Notes under the pieces: generated by a model
The model's database searches: none
What the model saw: only the letters and a program-made list of their open reading frames with translations
Told to the model about the DNA's origin: nothing
Translations under genes and position numbers: made by a program
NCBI RefSeq assembly: GCF_004681975.1
Contig: NZ_SMLK01000004.1
Location: 248,001-312,000 of the forward strand
DNA: 64,000 nucleotides
DNA from: Ramlibacter humi
GTDB lineage: Bacteria > Pseudomonadota > Gammaproteobacteria > Burkholderiales > Burkholderiaceae_C
Reading direction: 5' to 3'
Part shown: positions 9,441 through 18,622 of the stretch, piece by piece
Numbering within the stretch: position 1 is the stretch's first letter
Layout of the letters: each line of letters opens with the position of its first letter

Positions 9441-9955
9441 CGAGGCCTCGGGTTGTTGAAGGCACTGGTCACCGCGTTGGGACAGTTGTCGGACGCCGCC
9501 GACTGCAGGGCGAACCGGGTCTGAGGCTCCTGCCAGATCACCCACACGTGCCCGGTGGACGCGGGCCCGCAGGGCGAAGGCGTGCAGCTCAGCAGCATCC
9601 CGCCCGCCGGCAGTTCCTTGCGCGCCAGCGAACTGGTCTCCGCGCTGTCCATGTCGGCCAGCGCCAGCGGCGTGCAGGCGGGGTAGGTGCACACCGGCAC
9701 GGAGATGGCGTTGAAGGTGCCGTCGTACGACATCGGCTTTTCGTAGGCGCCTTCGTAGAAACCGGCCGCGTTGGCGCGCACCTTGTCCACGTGGCTGGCC
9801 GCGATGTTCACCGCGGCCGTGCGGTACGACGACAGCTTGGGCATCTGCACCGAGAAGGCGAACATGCCGCTGATGCCGAGGATTCCGAACGACAGCACGA
9901 GGATGGACACCAGCACCTCGATCAGCGTGAATCCGCGCGAGCGGCGGCGAGACAT
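9413..9955 (-). CDS. pilV: minor pilin PilV
   Basis: A 180-residue prepilin: MSRRRSRG leader, then FTLIEVLVSILVLSFGILG, the N-terminal helix typical of PilV, with Glu5. The C-terminal domain has cysteines in VCTYPACTP and SCTPSPCG that could pair. The ATG shares one base with the stop of the upstream fimT gene (TGATG), a coupled junction. In the family, PilV joins PilW, PilX, FimT and PilY1 in the tip/priming complex of type IV pili. Confidence 0.9.
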   Translation of the reverse strand: MSRRRSRGFTLIEVLVSILVLSFGILGISGMFAFSVQMPKLSSYRTAAVNIAASHVDKVRANAAGFYEGAYEKPMSYDGTFNAISVPVCTYPACTPLALADMDSAETSSLARKELPAGGMLLSCTPSPCGPASTGHVWVIWQEPQTRFALQSAASDNCPNAVTSAFNNPRPRCVYLPFQP

Positions 9956-10563
9956 CACACTGCGCACGATGCCATCCCGTTGGGCTGGAGCCTGGCGGCA
10001 CCGGTGGGCAGGACGCACACCGTGCGCCGCAACGAAGGTTGGATCGCGGCGCCTCCGAAGGACATCTGGACGGCCGCAGCGCCCGGCAGCAAGCGGCCCA
10101 GCGCGGTGAACCGGTAGACCTTGGACGCGCCGCCGTCGTCGATGAGGTCCAGCCCCGAGGCCGACGGCTGGATCTTCAGGATCGGGTCGGCAGGATCGAG
10201 GACGCCATTGCCGTCCAGGTCGACGAAGACCACCCAGCCGGTCGCCCAGCCCGCGGGCGCCGAACTGTTGTCGCAGGTCGGCGATGCCGCCTCCGCGTTG
10301 CTGCTGCGGCACAGCACCACCCTGCCGCCCCGTCGCATCGCCTCGCTGCGCGCGTACCTCATGTCGGACAGGAAGGAATTGACGGCGCCGGACACGGCGG
10401 CGCCCTGGATCATTCTCTGGAACGACGGCAGGCCCACCGTCGCTACCACCGCGATGATCGCCATGACGGTCATCAGCTCGATGATCGTGAAGCCACGCGT
10501 GGCGCGGCTGCGCCGTCGACCCATCAGCGGCCGGTCAAGGATCGCTCGACGAAGGTTTGGCAT
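9955..10563 (-). CDS. fimT: GspH/FimT-family minor pilin
   Basis: A 202-residue protein. A basic leader ending ATRG is followed by FTIIELMTVMAIIAVVATVG and then the GspH/FimT hallmark, a helix with FLSDMRYARSEAMRRGGRVVLC. ATG 10563 has GGAG eight bases upstream; an internal ATG at 10524 would leave an 11-residue leader and is a weaker alternative. This is the first gene of the minor-pilin operon that runs leftward to pilE. FimT-type pilins have been linked to DNA binding in natural transformation in some species; that role is not shown here, although a ComEA-like protein is encoded near 50.5 kb. Confidence 0.88.
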   Translation of the reverse strand: MPNLRRAILDRPLMGRRRSRATRGFTIIELMTVMAIIAVVATVGLPSFQRMIQGAAVSGAVNSFLSDMRYARSEAMRRGGRVVLCRSSNAEAASPTCDNSSAPAGWATGWVVFVDLDGNGVLDPADPILKIQPSASGLDLIDDGGASKVYRFTALGRLLPGAAAVQMSFGGAAIQPSLRRTVCVLPTGAARLQPNGMASCAV

Positions 10564-10839
10564 TGGACGTTCTCCACGCGTGTAGCGCCGCAACGATACG
10601 GTTGCGGCTGTAGACATGGTGGAGCTGCGGGCGCGCCTCAATACTCAAAAGCAAGTCAGGCGACGCAGAGTTTTGCTCGCTCGCCCAGAGCGTCGGCCCG
10701 TGAAGGAAGTTTGAGCGCAAACGCAAGGTGAGGGCCTGCGCACGCGCCGCACAATCGCGGGTCGCTCCGCTTCAGGCACCAGAGGCCATGCGTGCGGCAC
10801 TGGCGGCCGCATGCGCCAGTCCCCAAGGAGAACCGACCC

Positions 10840-11178
10840 GTGGATTTCAAGCAGTCCGTCCTGCATTGCCTGCGCGACAACTATGCGCAGTTCGAAGGCC
10901 GCGCCGGGCGGCCGGAGTTCTGGTGGTTCATGCTCGCCTGCTTGCTGGCCTCCACGTTGCCCGCCGCATTGAACCTGACCTGGCTGGGCCTGCTGCTCAA
11001 TCTGGCGCTGTGCGTGCCCTGCATGGCGGCCGGCTCGCGCCGCCTGCACGACATCGGCAAAAGCGGCTGGCTCCAGCTGCTGTGGCTGATTCCGGTCGCG
11101 GGCTGGGCGGTGCTGGTTTTCTGGCTCGCGCAACCGAGCGACGGCGCGAACGACTTCGGCGCCGTGGCGGCCAAATGA
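10840..11178 (+). CDS. DUF805 inner-membrane protein
   Basis: A 112-residue membrane protein of the DUF805 family. It starts with a GTG nine bases after AAGGAG. The sequence has the family pattern: a short N-terminal segment with NYAQFEGRAGRPEFWWF (matching the common 'Y..F.GRa.R.efW.F' box), two or more hydrophobic helices, then SRRLHDIGKSGWLQLLWLIP (the 'RR.HD.g.SGW' box). The molecular function of DUF805 proteins is unknown. It stands alone between the pilus operon promoter region and the Csu cluster. Confidence 0.85.
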   Translation: MDFKQSVLHCLRDNYAQFEGRAGRPEFWWFMLACLLASTLPAALNLTWLGLLLNLALCVPCMAAGSRRLHDIGKSGWLQLLWLIPVAGWAVLVFWLAQPSDGANDFGAVAAK

Positions 11179-11710
11179 TTCCGAGCCGCCGACTTGGCGC
11201 GCTGGAGGTCCAGATGCTCCTCTTCGGCACCGCCGTCGCTCATGGCGCCCGCCGGTCCGCGGTGCTGGGGGCCGAGGCCGGCCGCAAGCCCGAGGCGTTG
11301 GAACCGCCATCCGAAGCGACGGTCCTGGCGGTCGCGGACCGGACCACGCCCCTCCTTCACAGCAAAGACCAGCCCGAACCGACCGGCGCGGTGAACCGAG
11401 GTCCGACAGCCACCTGACAGCGGCGGAACTCGTGGACGCCTGTCCCGCGTCACGCTGGCCACCTTCCTGCCGATCCGATCTTCAGCGGCCCGATCCCGGG
11501 CTTCCACACCCCGGCGGCGCCAGTCGATTCTTGCGGCCAGGGCGCACGTGCTTCATGCAAAGAAGGCGCAAAGGGGGCGCACGCGTTCGCGCACGGTGCG
11601 ATGCGCGCGCATATGACTGAGGTCTGAGCAAACTTTCGCGCTCGGCTGCTCTGGAAAGGACAAACGCTCGCAGAAACAATTTGAAGCTTGTCCACACGAG
11701 GAGAGACACC
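11179..11710. other. intergenic region before the Csu cluster
   Basis: About 530 bp without a convincing gene. Short open frames occur on both strands but have no ribosome site, no family pattern and high arginine/proline content typical of GC-rich non-coding frames. The right end must hold the promoter of the Csu cluster: base composition falls near 11640-11700 (aaacaatttgaagcttg), just before the GAGGAGAG ribosome site, but I cannot place a confident -35/-10 pair. Confidence 0.4.
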
Positions 11711-12217
11711 ATGCGTCGAACCGTTGCCATCGCCTGCCTGGCCCTCCAGGCGACGCTCACCGCCCCGCTGACCCATGCGGCGACGGATACCGCGAACCTG
11801 CAGGTCAAGTTGGTCATCACCGAGACCTGCGACATCCATACCGCGGCGACCACCGCGGTGGACTTCGGCACGCAGGCACGGGCCTCCGGGCCGGTCACGG
11901 TGACCGCGACCGGTTCCGTGACCGTCAATTGCAGTCCCAACACCAGCTATTCGATCGGGCTCAACGGCGGCAGCAACGCGCCCGCCGTGCCCACGCCCGG
12001 ACAGCGCAAGATGAAGGGTTCCCTCGGCGCATTCGTGCCATACGACCTGTACCAGGACGCGTCCACGACGGCGTTCTGGGGCAACGCGGCCGGCAGCGTC
12101 GTCTCCGGCAGCGGCTCGGGCGGCAACCAGACGTACCAGGTCTACGGGAAGCTCACGAACGTGAACTTCGCTGCCGACACTTACGTCGACACCGTCGTCG
12201 CCACGGTCACCTACTGA
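11711..12217 (+). CDS. Csu-type pilus subunit (spore coat U domain)
   Basis: A 168-residue secreted protein with a clear signal peptide (cut after THA). It then has a single spore-coat-U (SCPU) domain: an early cysteine in ETCDIHT, a second in VNCSPNTSYSIGLN, the GxxxxR(K)MK strand, FVPYDLYQD, and a C-terminal donor-type strand YVDTVVATVTY. This is the fold of the major rod subunit CsuA/B of archaic chaperone-usher pili. ATG 11711 follows GAGGAGAG. It is the first gene of a four-gene cluster and would be exported with the chaperone and usher encoded next. Confidence 0.85.
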   Translation: MRRTVAIACLALQATLTAPLTHAATDTANLQVKLVITETCDIHTAATTAVDFGTQARASGPVTVTATGSVTVNCSPNTSYSIGLNGGSNAPAVPTPGQRKMKGSLGAFVPYDLYQDASTTAFWGNAAGSVVSGSGSGGNQTYQVYGKLTNVNFAADTYVDTVVATVTY

Positions 12218-12227
12218 GTTCCCGGAC

Positions 12228-12989
12228 ATGCGTGCCTGCTGGAAGGCCATCGCGCTGTTTTCCGCGCTGGTGGCGGTGTGGCCGGCGAGATCGGCGGACC
12301 TGCAGCTGTCGCCGGTCTCGATCCAGTTCACCGGGGCCGAGAAGGCGCAGGCACTGTGGTTGATGAACACGGGCACCCAGCCCCTCCACGCCCAGGTGCG
12401 GCTTTTCCGGTGGAGCCAGGCCGATGACGAAGACCGGCTCGAACCGACGCAGGCCCTGGCTGCCAGCCCGCCGATGGTGGAGATCGCGCCCGGACGGACG
12501 CAGATGGTGCGCATCGTGCGCCGCGAGGACGCCGCCGCGGGCGACGAGCAAAGCTTCCGCCTCTTGGTCGATGAGATACCGGTGCGCCCTGCGGCTGCCG
12601 CGGGCGGCGACGCGCCGCAGGCCGCCTCCGGCAGCGGCCTGCAGCTGGTGCTGCGGTATTCGGTTCCTGTCTTCGTCAACGACGTGGCCGTGCCGCGCGA
12701 CGCGCCCGCAGTGGGGGTGGCCGGCGCCTGGGCAGGCGGGGACACGCCCACGCTGACCCTCGCGAACCCGGCACGCCGGCGCGTGCGCGTGAGCCATGTG
12801 GTTCACGAAGACGCGCAAGGCCGCAGGACGGTGCTGGTGCCCGGGCTGCTGGGCTATGTCCTGTCCGGCCAGCGCAGGCGCTGGGGCATGCCGGCATCGG
12901 CCAGGTCGCTGGCGCCCGGCGTGATCAAGGCCCGGCTGCAAGACACGGCGCAGGAGTATTCCCTTGCCACGATCAGCGGCGCGCCGTAG
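12228..12989 (+). CDS. Csu-type pilus assembly chaperone
   Basis: A 253-residue periplasmic chaperone. The signal peptide (cut after ARSA) is followed by DLQLSPVSIQF and AQALWLMNTG, the first strands of the PapD-like immunoglobulin domain, and by TQMVRIVRRED and QSFRLLVDEIPV, which correspond to the conserved RxxR(x)... and YR(l)xxxEIP motifs. A second Ig-like domain follows. In archaic (sigma/Csu) systems the chaperone delivers subunits to the usher by donor-strand complementation. The last 26 bases overlap the usher gene. Confidence 0.85.
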   Translation: MRACWKAIALFSALVAVWPARSADLQLSPVSIQFTGAEKAQALWLMNTGTQPLHAQVRLFRWSQADDEDRLEPTQALAASPPMVEIAPGRTQMVRIVRREDAAAGDEQSFRLLVDEIPVRPAAAAGGDAPQAASGSGLQLVLRYSVPVFVNDVAVPRDAPAVGVAGAWAGGDTPTLTLANPARRRVRVSHVVHEDAQGRRTVLVPGLLGYVLSGQRRRWGMPASARSLAPGVIKARLQDTAQEYSLATISGAP

Positions 12990-15324
12990 CTGGCTCCTCC
13001 TGCTCTGCATCGCTTTGGCTCCCTCACTCTGCGCCTCGGCGCCGCCCGCCGGACCCGGCACACCGGACGGGCAGCGGCTGTACCTGAACGTGGTGCTGAA
13101 CGAGGTCCCCCATGCCGCGGTATACGAAGTGCTGCGCAGCGGGGACGACCTTTTCATGTCGGCACCGGACCTGCAACACCTGGGCCTGCGAGTCGGGAGC
13201 GCGGCCGTGGACCGGCGCGAAAACGTGCGGTTGCGCAGCCTGCCGGGTGCGGCCGTCCACTACGACATCGAGCGGCAGCAGCTGCGCATGACAGTCCCCG
13301 CTGAATTGCTCGACAGCCTTCCGCTGCGCCTCACCATCGGGCTGCAGCCGGACGCGCCGCCTCAGCCGTCGCAGCGCGTGGAAGGTGTGCTGCTGAACTA
13401 CGACCTGTTCGGCCAGTCGAGCGCGACGTCGCGCTCGCTGGGTGGCCAGTTCGAGGTGCGCGCCTTCACCTCCGCGCCGGGCATCTGGACGCAGGGCTTC
13501 GCGGCCCGCGCCGCGCAAGGCGACGGTGCGCAGGGCACGACGGCGGTCCGGCTGGATTCCAGCTGGCGGCACGCCATTCCCGAGACCCTCGCGTCCTTTT
13601 CGGCAGGCGACACCATCACGTCGGGACTTTCGTGGACAAGGTCCATGCGGATCGGCGGCATCCAGCTCGGGCGGGACCTGGGGCTGCAGCCTTACCGTCC
13701 GACCTCGCCGCTGCTCTCCCTCGCGGGCGAGACTGCCCTGCCCTCGACCGTCGAACTGTTCGTGAACGGCGTGCGGCAGATGAACGAACCCGTGCGGCCG
13801 GGGCAGTTCCAGATCGACGCGGTGCCCTTCGTGACCGGCGCCGGCCACGCGCAGGTCCTGCTGACCGACATGCAAGGACGGGTTCAGCGCACCGAGCTCG
13901 ACTTCTATGCGGCCCCAACCCTGCTGCGCGAATCGGTGTGGGACGGCTCGGTCGAGTGGGGCTACCCGCGCAGGAACTACGGCACGCGGTCGGCGGACTA
14001 CACGTCGCATCCCGTGGGCATCGGCACGGGACGCTACGGCTTCAGCGACACGCTCACGCTCGAAGGCCATGGCGAGACGGGTCGCGATCTCGTCCTCGGC
14101 GGCATCGGCGCGCTGTACCGGCTGTCGCCCCGGGTCGGCGTCGCGGGCCTTTCGCTGGCGCGAAGCGACTCCCCTGCGGGCGCGGGATGGCAACGGGCCG
14201 CGTCCTACCAGTTCGTCGGGCCCGCCTTGAGCGTCACGGGCAGCCTGGTTCGCCGCAGCAGCGGGTTCCGGGACGCGGCGTCGCAGGGCGACGGGCCACC
14301 CCCGCGCGCGCTCGCCTCGCTCACCGTGGGGGCACCGACGCCGATGGGCCATGCGAGCATCGGCTGGGCAAGCCAGTCATCGGCCACCAACGAACGCACG
14401 TCCGTCCTCAGCGCGAGCCTCACGCGCAGCCTGGAGGGCGCGGGCACCTTCCAGTTGATCGTCCTGTCGGCGCGCGGCGCGGGCCTGCGCTCCCGGCAAG
14501 TGACCGTGACGTGGACCGCTCCCCTCGACGGTCGCAGAAGCCTGTCCTCAACCTTCACCCGCACCGACGGCCGCGACGCGGTGACCCTCCAGACCAACCG
14601 GGATGCCGCCGGGCCGGACGACGGCGTGAGCTACCGCTTGCAGGCTTCCGCGGATGGCCACACCCCGAGCGCGCATGCGCAAGTCTCCTCGGCATCGCGC
14701 GCCGGCCAGTGGACCGCCGGCGCGATCAGCTCGGGGCGCGCGCGTTCGACGCTGGTCTACGCCGGACTCGACGGCTCGTTGCTCGTGACCGCCGGACGAG
14801 TCCGGACGGTCGAGCGTGTCGACGATGCGTTCGCCGTGGTCTCGACCTCCGGCGTGCCGGGCATTCCGGTGCGGCTGGAAAACAGGCCGGTGGGCGTCAC
14901 CGACGGCACCGGCACGCTGGTGGTTCCACGCCTGAATGCCTACCAGCGCAACCGCCTGAGCATCGACGTGCTGGACCTGCCTGCCGATTACCGGATCGAC
15001 GAGGTGAGCACCGACGCCATCCCCGAGCGGCGAAGCGGCGTGACCGCGGCGTTCGCGCTGCGCCGTGCGCGGACGGTGGAGCTCACGGTCGTCGACGGTG
15101 ATGGAAGCTTCCTGACCGCGGGCACCGAGGTCGAGCTGGCGAGCGGCGGCACCGCGGCCCGCGCCATCGTGGGCCAGGATGGATTCGTGTATGCAGACGG
15201 ACTGGCGGATGGCCCGGCAATGCTCACCGCGCGCAGCGAGTCCTGCCGCGGCGCCTTCACCGTGGCGTCGCCGGCGCTGCCCGGGCCCACTCGCGCCACC
15301 GTGACCTGCAAGGCCGCGCCATGA
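12964..15324 (+). CDS. Csu-type outer-membrane usher
   Basis: A 786-residue FimD/PapC-family usher of the archaic Csu class. A signal peptide (LLLLCIALAPSLCASA) leads into an N-terminal chaperone-subunit binding domain. The beta-barrel follows, with FVNGVRQMNEPVRPGQFQID and the usher motif YRLSPRVGVAGLSLARSD. A C-terminal plug-type beta-domain (PGIPVRLENRPVGVTDGTG) and a last domain ending in a Cys pair (SESCRGAF, VTCKAAP) complete it. The start is a TTG at 12964, eight bases after AGGAG, inside the chaperone gene; no better start exists because the frame must overlap the chaperone end. It secretes the subunit encoded first in the cluster. Confidence 0.88.
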   Translation: MPRSAARRSWLLLLCIALAPSLCASAPPAGPGTPDGQRLYLNVVLNEVPHAAVYEVLRSGDDLFMSAPDLQHLGLRVGSAAVDRRENVRLRSLPGAAVHYDIERQQLRMTVPAELLDSLPLRLTIGLQPDAPPQPSQRVEGVLLNYDLFGQSSATSRSLGGQFEVRAFTSAPGIWTQGFAARAAQGDGAQGTTAVRLDSSWRHAIPETLASFSAGDTITSGLSWTRSMRIGGIQLGRDLGLQPYRPTSPLLSLAGETALPSTVELFVNGVRQMNEPVRPGQFQIDAVPFVTGAGHAQVLLTDMQGRVQRTELDFYAAPTLLRESVWDGSVEWGYPRRNYGTRSADYTSHPVGIGTGRYGFSDTLTLEGHGETGRDLVLGGIGALYRLSPRVGVAGLSLARSDSPAGAGWQRAASYQFVGPALSVTGSLVRRSSGFRDAASQGDGPPPRALASLTVGAPTPMGHASIGWASQSSATNERTSVLSASLTRSLEGAGTFQLIVLSARGAGLRSRQVTVTWTAPLDGRRSLSSTFTRTDGRDAVTLQTNRDAAGPDDGVSYRLQASADGHTPSAHAQVSSASRAGQWTAGAISSGRARSTLVYAGLDGSLLVTAGRVRTVERVDDAFAVVSTSGVPGIPVRLENRPVGVTDGTGTLVVPRLNAYQRNRLSIDVLDLPADYRIDEVSTDAIPERRSGVTAAFALRRARTVELTVVDGDGSFLTAGTEVELASGGTAARAIVGQDGFVYADGLADGPAMLTARSESCRGAFTVASPALPGPTRATVTCKAAP

Positions 15325-16283
15325 CACGCATCCGCCTGTTCTTGGTGCTGGTGGCCGCCCTGCTCTTCACGTCAGGCGCGCACGCGCAGGTCTTCAGCGG
15401 TTGCTGGAACCAGGGGACCTCCGCCATCGCTTTCGACACCGCGTCGATGGACACGGGAAGCGAAGCGACCGGCAGCGTGACGCTCGGCTGCCAGCCGCAA
15501 GGCACCGCCGGGTTCCTGCGCTACTGCCTGTACTTGCCGCAGGGTTCTCCATTGACGGGGATCGCGCCCCGCAGAATGAACAACGCCGGCTCGGCACTGC
15601 TGTACGACCTGTACTCCGACCCCGCGAGGACGAGCGTCATCGGCCCGCCGCCATCCGGCGGCGGGTATCCCGTCTATACGAACGTCGTCGCCGTGGCGGC
15701 AAGTTCCACGCAGTTCGCGGTGAACATTCCGGTCTACGGGCGAGTGCTGGCCGGCCAGAACGTTCCGGCGGGAAACTACCACTCGCAACTGCCCGGCGCG
15801 TCGCTGGCATGGGCTTTCGCCGCGGGCGCCCCGCCCGCGGACTGCATGCAAGGGCCCGACAAGGGCACGATCTCCTTCTATTTCGATGCCAGCGCCACGA
15901 TCTCCGCCAGCTGCCGGATCGGCCTGACCACCGACATGAATTTCGGCTCGGTGCCCGACCTCGTCGCGGCCCTGCAGTCCACGGCCACGATCACGGTTCG
16001 CTGCCCGACCGGGACGCCCTGGTCGCTCGGTTTGAACAACGGCTTGTTCAGCCAGGCATCGACGCGCCGCATGCGCTCGCCGAAGGGGTTCGTCACGTAC
16101 GAGCTTTACAGGGACGCGGCCCGGTCGCAGCGATGGGGCGCGAGCGCGCCCAATGCCGTCACGGGCGTCGGCCAAGGCATCAACAGCCCCCAGGCCAGCA
16201 CGGTGTACGGCCTCGTCCCTGCCCAAGGCAACCCGGTTGCGGGAACGTACACGGACGTCATCGTCGTGACGCTGACCTACTGA
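15321..16283 (+). CDS. two-domain spore coat U tip protein (CsuE-like)
   Basis: A 320-residue secreted protein whose ATG overlaps the usher stop (ATGA). After a signal peptide cut near AHA come two SCPU domains in tandem, about residues 25-185 and 190-320. Each has the R(R)M(N/R)...YDLY/YELY strand (RRMNNAGSALLYDLYSD and RRMRSPKGFVTYELYRD) and a closing VY-G-V...GxY strand. Two-domain SCPU proteins of this size are tip adhesins (CsuE) in archaic pili. The first domain would be the binding tip and the second the polymerisation domain. The surface bound is unknown. Confidence 0.82.
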   Translation: MTRIRLFLVLVAALLFTSGAHAQVFSGCWNQGTSAIAFDTASMDTGSEATGSVTLGCQPQGTAGFLRYCLYLPQGSPLTGIAPRRMNNAGSALLYDLYSDPARTSVIGPPPSGGGYPVYTNVVAVAASSTQFAVNIPVYGRVLAGQNVPAGNYHSQLPGASLAWAFAAGAPPADCMQGPDKGTISFYFDASATISASCRIGLTTDMNFGSVPDLVAALQSTATITVRCPTGTPWSLGLNNGLFSQASTRRMRSPKGFVTYELYRDAARSQRWGASAPNAVTGVGQGINSPQASTVYGLVPAQGNPVAGTYTDVIVVTLTY

Positions 16284-16328
16284 ACGCCGACGTCCATCCA
16301 ACGGCGTAGGCAACGAATCGGAAAAGGA

Positions 16329-16886
16329 ATGAACGTGACTCAGCAAGCCAGCGCGCAACGACAGGCTCCGACAGCACCCACGGTGCCTGCGAACAAGACG
16401 ACACCCAGGGCCATCTACGCCCAACTCAGCGTGCCGGTACACAAGGCCAAGCTGCTGCGCCAGGCCGGCGGGCGCAGGCGGCGCGGCGCCGCGGCAGCGC
16501 GGCTGCCGGACTACTACCGGCCGCTGGCCGAGCCTCGCGCGCGCGGCGCGGCGGTGCCTCGGGGACGCGCCTCGCGCACGGGCGATCCGGTGGTGATCTG
16601 CCTGGACGAACTCGAGGTGCTGTCGGGTCTGGTGCGAACGGATCCAGGCGTCGCCTGGCCGTGGCTGCAGGCGGAGTTCCATCGCCGCACTTCGACCATC
16701 GAGCGGGCCTGCCTCGCAGCGGGTCCGCTGGAGGACCTGCTGATCATCCATGGCCCCCTCTACATCGGCCGGATCGAATCGCTGGTGCGCGAGGAGGTGG
16801 AGTTCGCGGGCATGCTCCACGCGATCTGGCGCAGCGGCATCTGCCAGGACGTCTGGACCCGCTTGCAGCGACTTCTGGCGCACTGA
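16329..16886 (+). CDS. hypothetical protein downstream of the Csu cluster
   Basis: A 185-residue protein I do not recognise. The first 85 residues are basic and low in complexity (RRRRGAAAAR, EPRARGAA). The C-terminal 95 residues look folded: a helix starting VICLDELEVLSGLV, then WPWLQAEFHRRTSTIERA, and a final VREEVEFAGMLHAIWRSG helix. There is no signal peptide. It starts 45 bp after the tip protein with GGAAAAGG upstream, so it may be cotranscribed with the pilus genes. It could be a regulator or an accessory factor; nothing in the sequence decides. Confidence 0.55.
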   Translation: MNVTQQASAQRQAPTAPTVPANKTTPRAIYAQLSVPVHKAKLLRQAGGRRRRGAAAARLPDYYRPLAEPRARGAAVPRGRASRTGDPVVICLDELEVLSGLVRTDPGVAWPWLQAEFHRRTSTIERACLAAGPLEDLLIIHGPLYIGRIESLVREEVEFAGMLHAIWRSGICQDVWTRLQRLLAH

Positions 16887-16917
16887 GCCGCCGCGGCCAT
16901 CCTGGTGCGCGCTGGCC

Positions 16918-17526
16918 TCAGCCGGCCTCGATCAGCTCCGTCGGGCGGTTGACCACGAGCCGGATCTTGCCGCGCGCGATGCGTTCGATCCGCAGGTCCT
17001 TGAAGTCGGCCAACCGGCGGATCAGCATCACCAGCCGGGACTCCAGGTTCTCCGCCTTTTCGGGGTGCGTCTGCGAAAGCTCCAGCCGCAGCTCCAGGTT
17101 GCTGAACTCTGTCCGGCCCAGCCGGTGATAGTCCTGGATCACTTTCCAGAAGATCACGCCGGCCAGGCCTTTGATCAGGTACTCGCCGTTTACGAAGATC
17201 ACGTCGTTCCTCGGGAACCGCCGGATCTTGATGGGCTGCCGGGACGACGGCGCCTCGCTCAGCGGCGTGAGGGGTGCGGCCAGCTCGCCATGGGGCACAC
17301 CGATGGCCAGTTCCATCGCCGCTTCGATGTGCGTGATGAATGCGCTGCGGCTGGTCTCGTCGTCCAGGCCGGTGAGGTCCTGCAGTTCGCTGTCCAGGAA
17401 GATCACACCCACGTGCCGGCCCTCACGCAGCAGCGGCACGGCGACCTGCCGCCTCGGGCCCTGAACGAGCAGGCCGCCATCGTGCGGCGGCCTGCCCGCC
17501 CCATGTACTTCTGAAATTTCCGTCAT
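16918..17526 (-). CDS. GAF/winged-helix-like regulatory protein
   Basis: A 202-residue cytoplasmic protein. Residues 10-60 (VAVPLLREGRHVGVIFLDSE) look like the end of a GAF-type sensor domain. From about residue 100 (RRFPRNDVIFVNGEYLIKGLAG) to the end there is a helix-rich, winged-helix-like region with a basic tail (RIERIARGKIRLVVNRP). ATG 17526 follows CAGGAGC. The family name is not known to me. It is convergent with the preceding hypothetical gene and divergent from the one at 17992, which fits a local regulator, but this is inference. Confidence 0.5.
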   Translation of the reverse strand: MTEISEVHGAGRPPHDGGLLVQGPRRQVAVPLLREGRHVGVIFLDSELQDLTGLDDETSRSAFITHIEAAMELAIGVPHGELAAPLTPLSEAPSSRQPIKIRRFPRNDVIFVNGEYLIKGLAGVIFWKVIQDYHRLGRTEFSNLELRLELSQTHPEKAENLESRLVMLIRRLADFKDLRIERIARGKIRLVVNRPTELIEAG

Positions 17527-17991
17527 CTTGCTGCTCCTGCACACCGTCAGTCATCGCGACGGCGTTCCTGCTCCCTGATCCGCCCGGACCTCGGGTCGTG
17601 CCCTGGCCGGATGCGTGGGCAGGACTGTCAAGTGACGGTGCATGGATCCGCAATGACCAAAGTCATTCGCCGTGACGTCATACCGCAACCTTCGCTTTTC
17701 ATTCGGAATGCTTTCGGTCGGGCAACGGTCCGATGCGCCATCGCGCCGCGGTTTCTGCCTGACCACAGCCGTGGCCAATGCCGATGCGCACGCGAAGCGT
17801 TGGCCGGTTGGCAATCGAGCCGGCGGGCGCTTGCGCCTGCGCTGCCCAAACTCTTTCGGGTATCTGCAGAGGTTCTCTGCCATCCGGCCGCGTCCTCATC
17901 GATAGACTTTTTTCACAGGCCAGTGCGCTCACCAGCGACACCACGGTGACCGGAAGTGGACGCGCCAGCGCCTGGACTGAGGAGGAAATCC
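17527..17991. other. divergent intergenic region
   Basis: About 465 bp between two divergently transcribed genes, so it must hold promoters for both. There is an AT-richer patch near 17640-17710 and a T-rich stretch at 17905-17915. Short open frames here are arginine/proline-rich and unsupported. No confident promoter, operator or RNA was found. A GAGGAGG ribosome site stands just before the ATG at 17992. Confidence 0.4.
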
Positions 17992-18561
17992 ATGGGACTC
18001 GTTGCCCGGTTGTTTGGCCGGAGCCCGTCGAAGGGCGCCGGCGCCGCCAAGCCGCCCAGACCTCAAGGCCTCGGCGTCACGGAGACCCGTGGGCAACTGG
18101 TGCGCATGGCGCATAGGGACACGATCCGCCGGCACGGCATTCCGGAACAATGGCTCGGCATCGAGGCGCTCAGTTCCAAGGATGCGCGCGGCAGCCTGGG
18201 CGTGCACGCACGCCTGGTGGTGCGCAACGCGGAGGCCAGGCTCATGCCGCACCTGCCCCATCTGCTCGACCTCATTCGCCTCACGCTCGCCAGGCTCGAC
18301 CATTCATCGCCGCAGTGGCTGCTGGCCACGTCGGTGCGGTTCGACCTCCCGGCAGGCCATCGTCACCAGCCGATGCCGCCGGTGAGCTCCTGGGGCGCCG
18401 TGCAGAAGCCTCGCCAGAAACCGGAGCCGCGACGCGAGGACAAGTCACCGGACAGCTCGCGCGATTGGCTGGAGCGCATGTTCGACGCTGCGCCCAAGCG
18501 ACACGATCCCGGCCACGACTTCCGCCCGACGCAGCCCATGTACGGCGGCCAGGACGGTTAG
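17992..18561 (+). CDS. hypothetical protein, member of a local two-gene family
   Basis: A 189-residue protein starting at ATG 17992 after GAGGAGG. The N-terminus is basic (GLVARLFGRSPSKGAG). The folded core, about residues 30-125, has the pattern RDTIRRHGIPEQWLGIEAL, then GSLGVHARLVV, then two helices and WLLATSVRFDLPAG. The same order (R..xGIP, G..VYIGLLRLA, LPLLEAKAR, a final beta-strand) is seen in the protein at 20013-20528, so the two look like divergent paralogues. The C-terminal 60 residues are charged and disordered. No signal peptide, no known domain; function unknown. Confidence 0.6.
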   Translation: MGLVARLFGRSPSKGAGAAKPPRPQGLGVTETRGQLVRMAHRDTIRRHGIPEQWLGIEALSSKDARGSLGVHARLVVRNAEARLMPHLPHLLDLIRLTLARLDHSSPQWLLATSVRFDLPAGHRHQPMPPVSSWGAVQKPRQKPEPRREDKSPDSSRDWLERMFDAAPKRHDPGHDFRPTQPMYGGQDG

Positions 18562-18622
18562 TCGATGCGGCCTTTCTGGATGCCGCCCGCCGCGACGGTG
18601 AAAGTGATGGAGGTGACCAACG

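Noticed and set aside
11432-11620. Possible small gene before the Csu cluster
   Set aside because: No ribosome site, arginine- and cysteine-rich random composition.
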